From UBA2185 sp964564625 (GTDB lineage Bacteria > Desulfobacterota > Syntrophia > Syntrophales > UBA2185): DNA of 64,000 bases. The DNA lies in contig CAZMBE010000011.1 in NCBI GenBank assembly GCA_964564625.1, positions 1-64,000 on the forward strand. The letters are read 5' to 3'. The translations under genes were made by a program, and so were the position numbers. The notes beneath the pieces are model-generated. The model made no database searches. It saw nothing but the letters and a program-made list of their open reading frames with translations, and had not been told where the DNA came from. Shown here one piece after another: positions 1 through 8,842 of the stretch (positions within the stretch are counted from its first letter, which is position 1; every line of letters begins with the position of its first letter).

Positions 1-258
1 CTGCCTTTTTGTGTTGATACTACAGAAGTGTGTAATGCAGATGAACCTCCCATAAAGGGGACCCATGCCCTCCCCTGCTGAGTTTTCCGGGTCCAACCGG
101 GGGGGGTCTTGAAAAGCATTCTTTGTCCCCTGGAGTGCAGACATGAGGCTCACATCTTTCAAAGAAATGGATGTGGAAATGTAGATTAAAAATATGCTAT
201 ATGCGCCCCGGAAGCATCATGACAAATAACACCTGCACCGGTACAGCGTAAATTACCT
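1..258. other. Left edge of window, no firm gene
   Basis: No complete gene is visible. Forward frame 1 is open from the first base to a TGA at 79-81 and could be the last 26 codons of an upstream gene (the residues include CVDTTEVCNADEPP). A reverse ATG at 53 also runs open to the window edge. Neither can be judged without flanking sequence. The rest is a G/C-run-rich leader before the hydrolase gene. Confidence 0.3.
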
Positions 259-1236
259 ATGCATAATACATTTATTCCCCATCCATGTGGAAGAAATCCT
301 CATTTGCAGACTATTTTGGGAAGTTTAAAAATACGCTCCAGGAACCAACATCAATGTCTGAACCTCTCAAAAGAAATGATCATCGAAGGAGGGGGTGGCG
401 TCCGTCTCCTCGGCTATCACTCCTCACACCCTTCAAAAAACAGCAGGGGTCTTGTTACATTGATCCATGGATGGGAGGGAAGCGCAGATTCGACCTATGT
501 CGTGTCGACGGCGAAATATCTGTATAATAAGGGTTATGATATATTCCGGCTTAACCTGAGAGACCATGGCAATTCTCATCATCTGAACGAAGGTCTTTTT
601 CATGGAGCCCTCATTGAAGAGACGTTTCATGCCGTTCGCAATATCTCTCGATTATCCGCTGACCTGCCATATTTCATCATCGGCTTTTCCCTCGGCGGAA
701 ATTTTGCGCTTCGCATCGCCCTGAAACAGTCCCTTTCAAGAATTCCGAATCTTGCCCATGTAATCGCCATCAGTCCTGCCCTCGATCCCTATAAAGCTAC
801 GTTAGCAATCGATGAAAGTCTCCCGATCTATCGATTTTACTTCCTTAATAAATGGAAAAATTCCTTAAGAAAAAAACAGGCGCTTTTCCCTGGAAGATAT
901 AATTTCAAGGATATTATCGGCCTGAAGACATGCATGTCCCTTACAGAGGCCATCATGCCTTACCATCCTGATTTTCGTGATTACAGGGAATACTTTCATC
1001 ACTATACTTTAAGGGATGATGTGTTTAACGATCTCACCCTGCCTGTTACTATTATTGCCTCTGAAGATGACCCCATAGTGCCTGTTCATGACATCACCGG
1101 ACTAAAAGAACATCACCATCTGCACCGTGTAATTCAGGCATATGGAGGCCATTGCGGCTTCATTGATTTTTTCCCTTTAAGATGCTGGTATGAGAGGGAA
1201 ATTGAGCGAATCCTCTGTCAGCGGTGTTCGCTATGA
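259..1236 (+). CDS. YheT-like alpha/beta hydrolase
   Basis: A 325-residue alpha/beta-hydrolase of the YheT/COG0429 type. The N-terminus has the family's HLQTI-like segment (NPHLQTILGS, near residue 14). The nucleophile elbow is GFSLGG with Ser144, an acidic residue lies in SEDDPIVP, and the catalytic His is in GGHCGF near the C-terminus. The fold and triad are visible, but the substrate is not; family members are esterase-like enzymes of poorly known role. The stop overlaps the next gene's ATG (ATGA at 1233-1236), so the two are probably translationally coupled. No clear Shine-Dalgarno sequence precedes the ATG. There is no signal peptide, so it is likely cytoplasmic. Confidence 0.85.
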   Translation: MHNTFIPHPCGRNPHLQTILGSLKIRSRNQHQCLNLSKEMIIEGGGGVRLLGYHSSHPSKNSRGLVTLIHGWEGSADSTYVVSTAKYLYNKGYDIFRLNLRDHGNSHHLNEGLFHGALIEETFHAVRNISRLSADLPYFIIGFSLGGNFALRIALKQSLSRIPNLAHVIAISPALDPYKATLAIDESLPIYRFYFLNKWKNSLRKKQALFPGRYNFKDIIGLKTCMSLTEAIMPYHPDFRDYREYFHHYTLRDDVFNDLTLPVTIIASEDDPIVPVHDITGLKEHHHLHRVIQAYGGHCGFIDFFPLRCWYEREIERILCQRCSL

Positions 1237-2108
1237 AATGTGCCGTAGAGAGCGAATGCCTCTCGAATAAAGAACAATTTCTCGCATTGGTCGCAGAAAG
1301 GCTCGGTGGATGCCCCATCGATTATGCTGAAAAAATGCGCGTTATTCAAACGACCCGCAAGTCCGGGAAGCCGCATTCCGCTGCAGGGGTTTTGCTTCTC
1401 TTGCACTTCAGGAGCATTGGCCCTGTATCAATACACAATAACGGCCAATTCATTATTCAGCTCATCAAGCGTTCGACAAGAGTTCCCCAGCCGGGTGACC
1501 TCAGTTGTCCCGGCGGCCTATTGCACAATGTTTTAGATCCCCTGCTGAGGCCTTTGATAACAAGCGGGCTTATCCCTATAATGAAGGGTAACGCACTGAA
1601 ATACACTCAGATGAAAGATCATGCTACCTCCAGAATGATCACCCTTTTTCTTACCAACGCCGCACGGGAAGCATGGGAAGAAACCGGGCTTAAACCCTGG
1701 AATATTTCCTTTTTAGGCCCCCTCCCCTCTTACTCATTACTTCTCTTCAAACGGATCATTTTCCCTCTTGTCGGGTTCGTCAAAAGGGAATGGCATTTTC
1801 ATCCCAATGAAGAGGTGGAAACTATCGTAGAGATTCCTCTCACAGCATTTTTCGATGTGAAGAATTACGGACGTTATAGAATAGAAACTTCAAGAGAGTT
1901 AGGGGCAGACAGGCAGGGAGCGAGAGAATTCCCCTGCCTTATCACTCACGACAAGCAGGGAAAAGAAGAGATCCTTTGGGGGGCCACTTTTTTTATCATT
2001 ATGAACTTCTTGAAAATAGTTCTCAATCACGAAATACCTGATCTCCATGCAAATAGAGTCATAAAGAGAACCCTCGGGGCGGAATACGTCACAGGTCACC
2101 ATAAATGA
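1233..2108 (+). CDS. Nudix hydrolase (CoA pyrophosphatase-like) with split Nudix box
   Basis: A protein of about 291 residues with the second half of a Nudix box, REAWEETGL (R145, E146), and an upstream SCPGG (G94-G95) like that of NudL/CoA pyrophosphatases. In the canonical box, Gx5Ex7RE, 14 residues separate the Gly from the Arg. Here about 50 residues separate them, so roughly 36 extra residues sit inside the motif. Metal-binding glutamates of the REx2EE helix are kept, so hydrolysis of a nucleoside-diphosphate-linked substrate remains plausible. I chose ATG 1233, which overlaps the upstream stop as ATGA; GTG 1224 is also in frame. The substrate is unknown, and CoA or another nucleotide conjugate is only a guess from the box type. 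Confidence 0.75.
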   Translation: MKCAVESECLSNKEQFLALVAERLGGCPIDYAEKMRVIQTTRKSGKPHSAAGVLLLLHFRSIGPVSIHNNGQFIIQLIKRSTRVPQPGDLSCPGGLLHNVLDPLLRPLITSGLIPIMKGNALKYTQMKDHATSRMITLFLTNAAREAWEETGLKPWNISFLGPLPSYSLLLFKRIIFPLVGFVKREWHFHPNEEVETIVEIPLTAFFDVKNYGRYRIETSRELGADRQGAREFPCLITHDKQGKEEILWGATFFIIMNFLKIVLNHEIPDLHANRVIKRTLGAEYVTGHHK

Positions 2109-2233
2109 TACATCCTTTTTTTTGTTGACACGGCTAAGTGCAACAGTTACTTAAAACGGCACGTATAGATGAAACTTATCTTCATGCAGGTGCGGCTGTA
2201 CAACACTTTATAGATAGGTTACATTCACAATCT

Positions 2234-3382
2234 ATGATAACCAAAAGAGCGTCAGAAATTCAGCCTTTCATCGTCATGGATGTCCTGGAAAAAGCACAGG
2301 AAATGCAGAGGCGGGGAGAAGACATCATTCACCTTGAAGTTGGTGAGCCTGATTTCGATACCCCTGAATGCATCAGGGAAGCCTGCTACAGGGCAATAAG
2401 AAATGGAGAAACCCATTATACCCACAGCCTTGGGCTTCTTGAACTTCGGGAGGCGATCTGCGAGCATTATTTTGAAAAATATCATGTGACGGTTTCACCG
2501 GATCAGGTAGTGGTGACTTCCGGTACCTCCCCTGCCATGTTGATCCTCTTCGCGACAATACTCAACAGGGGGGACGAGATCATTATTTCAGATCCCCACT
2601 ATGCATGCTATCCCAATTTTATTAAATTCTTCGAAGGTAATCCTGTTGCAGTAAATGTCTATGAGGAAGAAGGATTCCAATTTACTACGGAGGCGATACA
2701 AGAAAAAATATCGAAGCATACTCAAGCTGTTTTAATAAACTCGCCCTCCAATCCTACGGGAAATCTCCTCAGTGCCGAAAGAATGGCAGAAATCGCATCC
2801 CTGGGCATTCCCATAATATCTGATGAAATCTATCACGGCCTTGTCTACGAAGATAAGGAACACAGCATCCTAGAATTCACAGACAATGCCTTCGTGTTCA
2901 ATGGTTTTTCTAAAGCCTATGCGATGACGGGATGGCGGCTCGGATATTTGATTGCGCCGAAATCGTATATCAGGCCTATACAGAAGCTCCTTCAAAACCT
3001 ATTTATATCGGCCAATTCTTTTGTTCAATGGGGAGGGGTGACGGCCCTGCGTGAAGCCGGAAGTGAAGTGATTCGTATGAACAACATTTACAATGAAAGG
3101 AGAAAATTTTTAATCAGAAGACTCAGGGAAATAGGTCTTGGCGTGAAAGTTGAGCCCACAGGCGCTTTTTATGTCCTTGGAAATATTAAATCGTTTTCCC
3201 ATGACTCATATAAAACGGCTTTTGAAATTCTCGAAAAAGCCAAAGTGGGCGTCACACCGGGTATTGACTTCGGTCAAAACTGCGAAGGGTATATACGCTT
3301 ATCGTATGCAAATTCCATCGAAAACATAGCAGAAGGCATAAACCGTCTGGAACAATACCTGAAGGAGACACACGGCATTTGA
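2234..3382 (+). CDS. PLP-dependent aminotransferase, class I/II
   Basis: A fold-type I aminotransferase of about 382 residues in the aspartate-aminotransferase superfamily. It has LEVGEPDFDTP near the N-terminus, the NSPSNPTGN cofactor and substrate loop, SDEIYHGL with the PLP-pyridine Asp, and FSKAYAMTGWRLGY carrying the Schiff-base Lys (about residue 227). A C-terminal Arg in GYIRLSYA would bind the substrate carboxylate. The reading frame is open from 2138 (GTG), but family homology begins near ATG 2234, so I start there. A TTGACA at 2125-2130 is a possible -35 element. It overlaps the next gene by a few bases. Amino-acid specificity cannot be read from sequence. Two other aminotransferases of this superfamily lie in the window. 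Confidence 0.88.
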   Translation: MITKRASEIQPFIVMDVLEKAQEMQRRGEDIIHLEVGEPDFDTPECIREACYRAIRNGETHYTHSLGLLELREAICEHYFEKYHVTVSPDQVVVTSGTSPAMLILFATILNRGDEIIISDPHYACYPNFIKFFEGNPVAVNVYEEEGFQFTTEAIQEKISKHTQAVLINSPSNPTGNLLSAERMAEIASLGIPIISDEIYHGLVYEDKEHSILEFTDNAFVFNGFSKAYAMTGWRLGYLIAPKSYIRPIQKLLQNLFISANSFVQWGGVTALREAGSEVIRMNNIYNERRKFLIRRLREIGLGVKVEPTGAFYVLGNIKSFSHDSYKTAFEILEKAKVGVTPGIDFGQNCEGYIRLSYANSIENIAEGINRLEQYLKETHGI

Positions 3383-4041
3383 AGAGCGAGAAACAAATAC
3401 GTGCCGTTGTTTTTGACTTTGACGGAACTCTGGCAACATTAAACATCAATTTTCCTGAAATGAGAAAAGCTGTGCTTGATCTTATTGAGTCCTATCAGAT
3501 TCCGGTTGATGAGTTCAGTGATCTCTTCATCCTGGAGATGGTTGACGCGGCGGGGACATTAGTCGCCCTGAAATACCCTGGCGAAGGAAACCATTTTGTT
3601 AAGCAGGCAAACTCCTTGATTACAACTATTGAAATCGAAGCAGCAAAGCAAGGAGAGCTCATATATGGAACGCGCACCATGCTCAGTGACTTAAAATCAC
3701 ATAACATCAAAACGGGCGTTGTCACAAGGAATTGTCAATCAGCAGTTACATGCGTGTTTCCCGATATCCATATGTATTGCGATGCCGTTGTGACAAGAGA
3801 AGCAACCCGCAAAGTGAAACCCCATCCTGAACACCTTCTGACAGTTCTCAAATTACTCGATGTGACGCCGGCATGCGCGTCTATGGTGGGGGATCATCCC
3901 ATGGATATCAAAATCGGCAAGGACGTGGGAACATTTACAATAGGCGTCCTGTCAGGATATTCCACATCAAGCGAATTATTGCAAGCCGGGGCAGATGTAA
4001 TCATTCACACGGCAGCAAATATTATCAATGTTCTGCCCTAA
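3379..4041 (+). CDS. HAD-superfamily phosphatase (phosphoglycolate phosphatase-like)
   Basis: A 220-residue HAD hydrolase. Motif I is DFDGTLATL with nucleophile and acid/base Asp near residues 13 and 15, motif II is VVTRN, the motif III Lys lies in RKVKPHPEHL, and motif IV is MVGDHPMDIKIGKDVG. A helical cap lies between motifs I and II, as in the Gph/PGMB branch. The start is TTG at 3379, overlapping the aminotransferase stop, with a good GAAGGAG 9 bases upstream; no ATG fits better. Coupling to the aminotransferase suggests joint expression, but the substrate is unknown. Confidence 0.85.
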   Translation: MKSEKQIRAVVFDFDGTLATLNINFPEMRKAVLDLIESYQIPVDEFSDLFILEMVDAAGTLVALKYPGEGNHFVKQANSLITTIEIEAAKQGELIYGTRTMLSDLKSHNIKTGVVTRNCQSAVTCVFPDIHMYCDAVVTREATRKVKPHPEHLLTVLKLLDVTPACASMVGDHPMDIKIGKDVGTFTIGVLSGYSTSSELLQAGADVIIHTAANIINVLP

Positions 4042-4315
4042 GCTCCTGGTATCTTTTTTCAAGTCCATTCTTCAACTGCACATTGTTGAGGATTCCCTAT
4101 TGCGTACCATGTGTGTTGAATTTTGCAATCGAAAGAAAAATGTATGGAATCACACTCATTCACGCATTCTTCTCTTGACAGAAACATGGCTTATCGATTA
4201 GTTATAGCAATATACATGACATTTCATAATTCCGAGATAGTGTTTACGAAACCTTATAGAATACTCCACGATTTGACGGAGTATCTTCACTAATATATTC
4301 ACAGACTGGACGTTT
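4042..4315. promoter_or_regulatory. Leader with 7-bp inverted repeat before the CoA-transferase gene
   Basis: This gap carries a perfect inverted repeat, ATACTCC (4261-4267) and GGAGTAT (4278-4284), separated by 10 bases. It ends 31 bases before the ATG at 4316, and a TATAGA sits just upstream at 4255-4260. The position would suit an operator or a leader hairpin. No known consensus is recognised. Confidence 0.3.
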
Positions 4316-6241
4316 ATGAATCGCGCAAAAACTGCCAGAACACTTGAAGAATGGAAAAAGGTCTGCCCGGAAAAGTTTGCCAGTGAGGAAGAGATATTCA
4401 GCAACATCCGTCGAGGTCAACATATATTTGTCACATCAGGTTGTGGAGAGCCTCAATATCTCATAAGCGCCATGACAAACTATGTGGAATCCCACCCCAA
4501 GGCATTTTTTGACGCGGAAATTATTCAAATATATTCTCTGGGCATAGCTCCCTACACTGATGAAAAGTTTAAGAGCAATTTTCGCCACAATTCCTTTTTT
4601 ATCGGTAATAACACAAGAGATAATGTCAATAGGGGAGCGGCGGACTATACCCCTATCTCTCTTTCAGACATTCCGGCATTGATCAACAGCGGCATTGTGC
4701 CCATAGATATTGCTCTCGTACAGACCAGTGTGCCCGACGAACATGGGTTTTTGAGTCTCGGCGTAAGTGTGGACATGGTCAAGACCGCGACGGAAAAGGC
4801 CTCCCTGGTGATTGCCCAAGTCAATTCGTTCATGCCCCGTGTTCATGGAGACGGCTTTATTCATATCGATGATGTGAATTTCATTGTACCTCATGATTCG
4901 CCACTCCTTGAAATACAGAGGGCATTTTCCGAAGAGAAGACCCTTTCATTGCAGCGGATAGGAATTTATGTTTCACAACTTATTCAGGATGGTGACACGC
5001 TGCAGGTCGGATATGGAAGTATTCCCAATGCCATCATGGCGCATCTTTACAATAAAAAGAATTTAGGCATCCATACGGAACTCCTGACCGAAGGTATTGT
5101 GAACTTGATGAAGGCCGGTGTGATAGATAACTCAAAAAAGACATTGAACCGGGGAAAAACGGTAGCCACTTTCTGCATGGCGAAAAAGGAAACCTACGAC
5201 TATATTCACGACAATCCCTCTATTGTATTCAGAACCGTTGATTACACAAACAACCCCATGCTTATCGCCCGTAATGACAACATCGTTGCGATCAACAGCG
5301 CCCTTGAAATCGATCTTACCGGTCAAGCCACATCGGAATCTATAGGCAGCATGTTTTACAGCGGCATAGGCGGTTTTCACGATTTTATGAGAGGAGCGCT
5401 TCTTGCGAGAAACGGCAAAACGATTTTGGCAATGAAATCAACAGCGGCAAATGAGGCCGTATCCAGAATTGTTCCAGCCCTGAGCGCGCAAGCCGGGGTT
5501 ACTTTATGCCGGGCTGACGTCCGTTATGTCGTTACCGAACATGGAATCGCGTATCTGCACGGGAAAAACATACGCGAGCGGGCCATGGCACTGATCTCTA
5601 TCGCCCACCCCAAATTTCGTCCCATGCTCATTGAAGAAGCAAAGAGGCGGGGCCTTATTTACCAGGATCAGGCATATATACCTGGGGAGAGGGGCAGATA
5701 TCCGGAAACCCTGGAAACATACAGAACTACAAAATTAGGGTTTCATCTCTTTTTGAGACCTGTAAAAATTACCGATGAACCACTCCTTAAAGATTTTTTC
5801 TATTCCCTGTCTGACAAAAGCCTTCACCGCAGATTTATGTCATGGCGAAAAGATATACCCCACGAACGTTTACAAGATTTTGTTATTATTGACTATACAA
5901 AGGAAATTTCCATACTGGCGATCACAGGATCTCAAGAAAATGAAACCATATTAGGATTGGGACAGTATGGGGTTGATGAAGCGACACATACCGCGGAAGT
6001 CGCTGTTGCGGTAAGGGATGATTATCAGGGCAGAGGCATCGGGAGTGAATTATTATCCTACCTGACCTATCTTGCAAAGAGAGAAGGTTTGCTCGGATTT
6101 ACGGCGGAAGTCCTTGTAGAAAACAGGCCTATGCTGCAGGTTTTTGAGCAGGGTGGTTTTGACATTACGAGACATGCTGAGTCTGGTGTTTATCATCTGA
6201 AAATGGCCTTCAAGACCCCTGAGACTAGACGAGAATTATAA
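4316..6241 (+). CDS. Acetyl-CoA hydrolase/transferase fused to GNAT acetyltransferase
   Basis: A 641-residue fusion. Residues ~1-210 and ~260-435 match the N- and C-terminal halves of the acetyl-CoA hydrolase / CoA-transferase family (4-hydroxybutyrate CoA-transferase branch). The conserved stretch TSESIGSMFYSGIGG includes E341, and VTEHGIAYLHGK lies near residue 405. Residues ~480-635 form a GNAT domain with the acetyl-CoA loop DDYQGRGIGSELL. The first part should move CoA between acyl groups and acetate or hydrolyse acyl-CoA. The GNAT part may acetylate a protein or small molecule. Whether E341 is the catalytic Glu was not tested by alignment. The next gene is a BioD-like/DRTGG protein, which also suggests acetyl-CoA/acetate metabolism or its control. 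Confidence 0.85.
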   Translation: MNRAKTARTLEEWKKVCPEKFASEEEIFSNIRRGQHIFVTSGCGEPQYLISAMTNYVESHPKAFFDAEIIQIYSLGIAPYTDEKFKSNFRHNSFFIGNNTRDNVNRGAADYTPISLSDIPALINSGIVPIDIALVQTSVPDEHGFLSLGVSVDMVKTATEKASLVIAQVNSFMPRVHGDGFIHIDDVNFIVPHDSPLLEIQRAFSEEKTLSLQRIGIYVSQLIQDGDTLQVGYGSIPNAIMAHLYNKKNLGIHTELLTEGIVNLMKAGVIDNSKKTLNRGKTVATFCMAKKETYDYIHDNPSIVFRTVDYTNNPMLIARNDNIVAINSALEIDLTGQATSESIGSMFYSGIGGFHDFMRGALLARNGKTILAMKSTAANEAVSRIVPALSAQAGVTLCRADVRYVVTEHGIAYLHGKNIRERAMALISIAHPKFRPMLIEEAKRRGLIYQDQAYIPGERGRYPETLETYRTTKLGFHLFLRPVKITDEPLLKDFFYSLSDKSLHRRFMSWRKDIPHERLQDFVIIDYTKEISILAITGSQENETILGLGQYGVDEATHTAEVAVAVRDDYQGRGIGSELLSYLTYLAKREGLLGFTAEVLVENRPMLQVFEQGGFDITRHAESGVYHLKMAFKTPETRREL

Positions 6242-6292
6242 ACAAGAAGTTTCGTAAATTTTTCAGCAAAAGATTATTGAGAGGTACGACAC

Positions 6293-7333
6293 ATGCGCAG
6301 ACTTGTAATTACATCCATGCACCCAAATGCGGGCAAAACAACTCTAATCATCGGTCTGGCAAAAGCTCTGCAAAAAAAAATCGGATATATCAAACCCTTC
6401 GGAGACAGGCTGCTCTATCGCAAAAAAAGATTGTGGGATTATGATACGGCGCTGATGAATAGTATATTCGGTCTTGAGCAAGACCCCGCGGAAATGAGCA
6501 TCGGATTTGACCATGCACGGCTCCTTTATATATTCGACGAAGAAACTATCAAGAAAAAAGTGCTTGACTTACAGGAGGTCGCGAGCACGGACAAGGAAAT
6601 CTTATTTGTTGAAGGCGGGAAGGACATATCATACGGCGTTTCTATTTACCTTGATGCCATATCTTTGACAAAGTCATTGGGCGCTGAGCTATTGATTGTG
6701 ATCAGCGGAAAAGAAGAAACAATCGTCGACGACATCATCTTTTTGAAAAACCACATAAATTTAGGTACGGTAAACCTTAAGGGAATCGTTATAAATAAAG
6801 TACCAAACCTGGAAGATTTTATCAATATCCACCTTCCCAAGATACACATGTTACACATCAATGTTCTGGGGGTAATCCCACATTATGAGGAATTGCCGCA
6901 ATTTACGGTGAACTTTCTCGCCGATCGCCTGTTTGCGAGGGTCATTACAGGAGAATCATTCCTGAATCGCCCGGTAAAAAATATTATCGTAGGCTCCATG
7001 TCTGCCAATGCCGCAAAAAACAGCGCCTACTTTCTCGAAAAAAATAAAGTCGTTATTACCAGCGGCGATCGGAATGACATGATTGCCACCGCGCTGGAAA
7101 GCGATACCTCAGCCATAGTACTTACGTGCAATATCGAGCCGGCCCCGGAACTAATCTCAAAGGCATCAGAACGTCAAATACCCCTCCTTCTTGTATCACC
7201 GGATACATACCAGATTGCGAAACAAATAGAACTCATAGAACCCTTACTTCAGACAGATGACAGCGACAAAATACTGCTCATTGAAGAAATGATTAAGAAA
7301 TATGTCAAATTAGAAGAGTTCTCGGTAGAATAG
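6293..7333 (+). CDS. BioD-like P-loop / DRTGG domain protein
   Basis: A 346-residue protein resembling the regulatory N-terminal part of long phosphotransacetylases (COG0857). The N-terminal half is a dethiobiotin-synthetase-like P-loop fold with SMHPNAGKTTL (Walker A) and FVEGGKDISYG. The C-terminal half (~residues 215-330) looks like a DRTGG domain, with VGSMSANAAKN and VVITSGDRNDMIATAL. The catalytic phosphotransacetylase domain is absent, so a regulatory or sensing role is more likely than acetyl transfer. A GAGAGGT lies 6-8 bases before the ATG. It follows the CoA-transferase gene by about 50 bases and precedes the phosphohexomutase by 11, so the three are probably one operon. Confidence 0.78.
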   Translation: MRRLVITSMHPNAGKTTLIIGLAKALQKKIGYIKPFGDRLLYRKKRLWDYDTALMNSIFGLEQDPAEMSIGFDHARLLYIFDEETIKKKVLDLQEVASTDKEILFVEGGKDISYGVSIYLDAISLTKSLGAELLIVISGKEETIVDDIIFLKNHINLGTVNLKGIVINKVPNLEDFINIHLPKIHMLHINVLGVIPHYEELPQFTVNFLADRLFARVITGESFLNRPVKNIIVGSMSANAAKNSAYFLEKNKVVITSGDRNDMIATALESDTSAIVLTCNIEPAPELISKASERQIPLLLVSPDTYQIAKQIELIEPLLQTDDSDKILLIEEMIKKYVKLEEFSVE

Positions 7334-7344
7334 AGCGCTGAACT

Positions 7345-8703
7345 ATGATCAATCCTGAGATTTTTAGAGAGTATGATATCCGGGGTATCGTTGATAAGGA
7401 TTTGAACTTTGAATATGTATACGATATCGGAAGAGCAATCGGGACCTATGCAATTGGCCATGGGGTCCACACCATGACACTGGGCATGGATTGCCGTCTC
7501 AGTTCCCCTCAATATCATAACGCCTTACAGAAAGGGATCAACTCCACCGGTATAGACATCGTTGATGTGGGTCTATGCGCCACTCCGATGCTTTACTTTT
7601 CTATACATCATTTTAACGCGGGTGGTGGCGTGATGGTTACCGGCAGTCACAATCCACCTGAATTCAACGGCTTAAAAATTTGCATTGGCCCTGATACCAT
7701 CTATGGCCATGAGATCCAGGAATTAAGAAAAATTACGACGGGTGGCAAGTATATAACGGGAACAGGAAGTTCCCGATTCGAGGACATATCCAAACCGTAT
7801 GAAGATCATTTATTTCACAACGTAAATGTTAAGGAGGGACTGAATATCGTTATCGACGGTGGAAATGGTGTGGGAGGCTTATTCGCGCTCCCTCTGTTTA
7901 AACGGTTAGGCTGTCATGTTACTGATATTTATTGCGAACCGGACGGCCATTTCCCCAATCATTTTCCCGATCCAACGATTCCTGAAAATCTTGCTGAACT
8001 GATTGCTCTGGTAAAAAAGAAAAAAGCCGCCGCCGGTATTGCATATGACGGCGATGCTGATCGGATTGGAGTCATCACTGACCGCGGTGATATACTTTGG
8101 GGTGACGAACTGCTCTTGTTATTTTCCAGGTCTATCCTGCAAAAGTCTCCTGGTGCAACAATCATTGGTGAAGTGAAGTGTTCACAAAAACTCTATGACG
8201 ATATTGAAAAGCGTGGCGGCAGACCTATCATGTGGAAAGCCGGGCACTCTTTGATCAAGAGTAAAATGAGAGTGGAAAAAGCCCTCCTGGCCGGTGAAAT
8301 GAGCGGTCATCTTTTCTTTGCCGACAGGTATTTCGGTTTCGATGACGCCATATACACCTCTATTCGATTGCTTGAAATTATTTCCTCATCAGGCAAAAAA
8401 ATCAGTGAAATACTCTCCGATGTTCCCCATACCTTTGCTACTCCTGAAATAAGGGTGGACTGTCCTGACCATATAAAGTTTCAAGTGGTTGATGAGATAA
8501 AATCGCATTTCATGCAACATTATAGAATTATCGATGTCGACGGTGTACGAATCCCATTCGGCGATGGCTGGGGCCTGGCTCGTGCATCAAACACGCAGCC
8601 GGTTATAGTGTTGCGTTTTGAGGCCTTATCCGAGGAACGTCTTCAAGTCATACAAGAGACAATGGAAAACGTTCTCCAGAATGTAATTACAAAATATTTA
8701 TAG
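7345..8703 (+). CDS. Phosphomannomutase/phosphoglucomutase
   Basis: A 452-residue alpha-D-phosphohexomutase of the AlgC/ManB type. It has the phosphoserine loop VTGSHNPPEFNG, the Mg2+ loop DGDADRIG, the sugar-binding loop GEMSGHLFF, and the phosphate-binding RASNTQP near the C-terminus. All four domains are present at the usual length. It interconverts hexose 1- and 6-phosphates to supply GDP-mannose or UDP-glucose precursors of surface polysaccharide. It starts 11 bases after the DRTGG gene. The sequence does not separate mannose from glucose preference; dual specificity is usual in this branch. Confidence 0.92.
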   Translation: MINPEIFREYDIRGIVDKDLNFEYVYDIGRAIGTYAIGHGVHTMTLGMDCRLSSPQYHNALQKGINSTGIDIVDVGLCATPMLYFSIHHFNAGGGVMVTGSHNPPEFNGLKICIGPDTIYGHEIQELRKITTGGKYITGTGSSRFEDISKPYEDHLFHNVNVKEGLNIVIDGGNGVGGLFALPLFKRLGCHVTDIYCEPDGHFPNHFPDPTIPENLAELIALVKKKKAAAGIAYDGDADRIGVITDRGDILWGDELLLLFSRSILQKSPGATIIGEVKCSQKLYDDIEKRGGRPIMWKAGHSLIKSKMRVEKALLAGEMSGHLFFADRYFGFDDAIYTSIRLLEIISSSGKKISEILSDVPHTFATPEIRVDCPDHIKFQVVDEIKSHFMQHYRIIDVDGVRIPFGDGWGLARASNTQPVIVLRFEALSEERLQVIQETMENVLQNVITKYL

Positions 8704-8842
8704 TTTGAATCCGGCAGCAATCACACACACCTTCGCTTGCTGCTCGGTAATAGCAATATTCCTTAAGGATCGAAGATGATCCGTAATTACTGTGGGGAGC
8801 TTCAGCACACAACGGCGTACCAGGCGAGTATGAAGGTACACT

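Noticed and set aside
8714..8743. GCAGCAA/TTGCTGC hairpin between the convergent phosphohexomutase and TPR genes
   Set aside because: 16-base loop and no T run; not convincing as a terminator.
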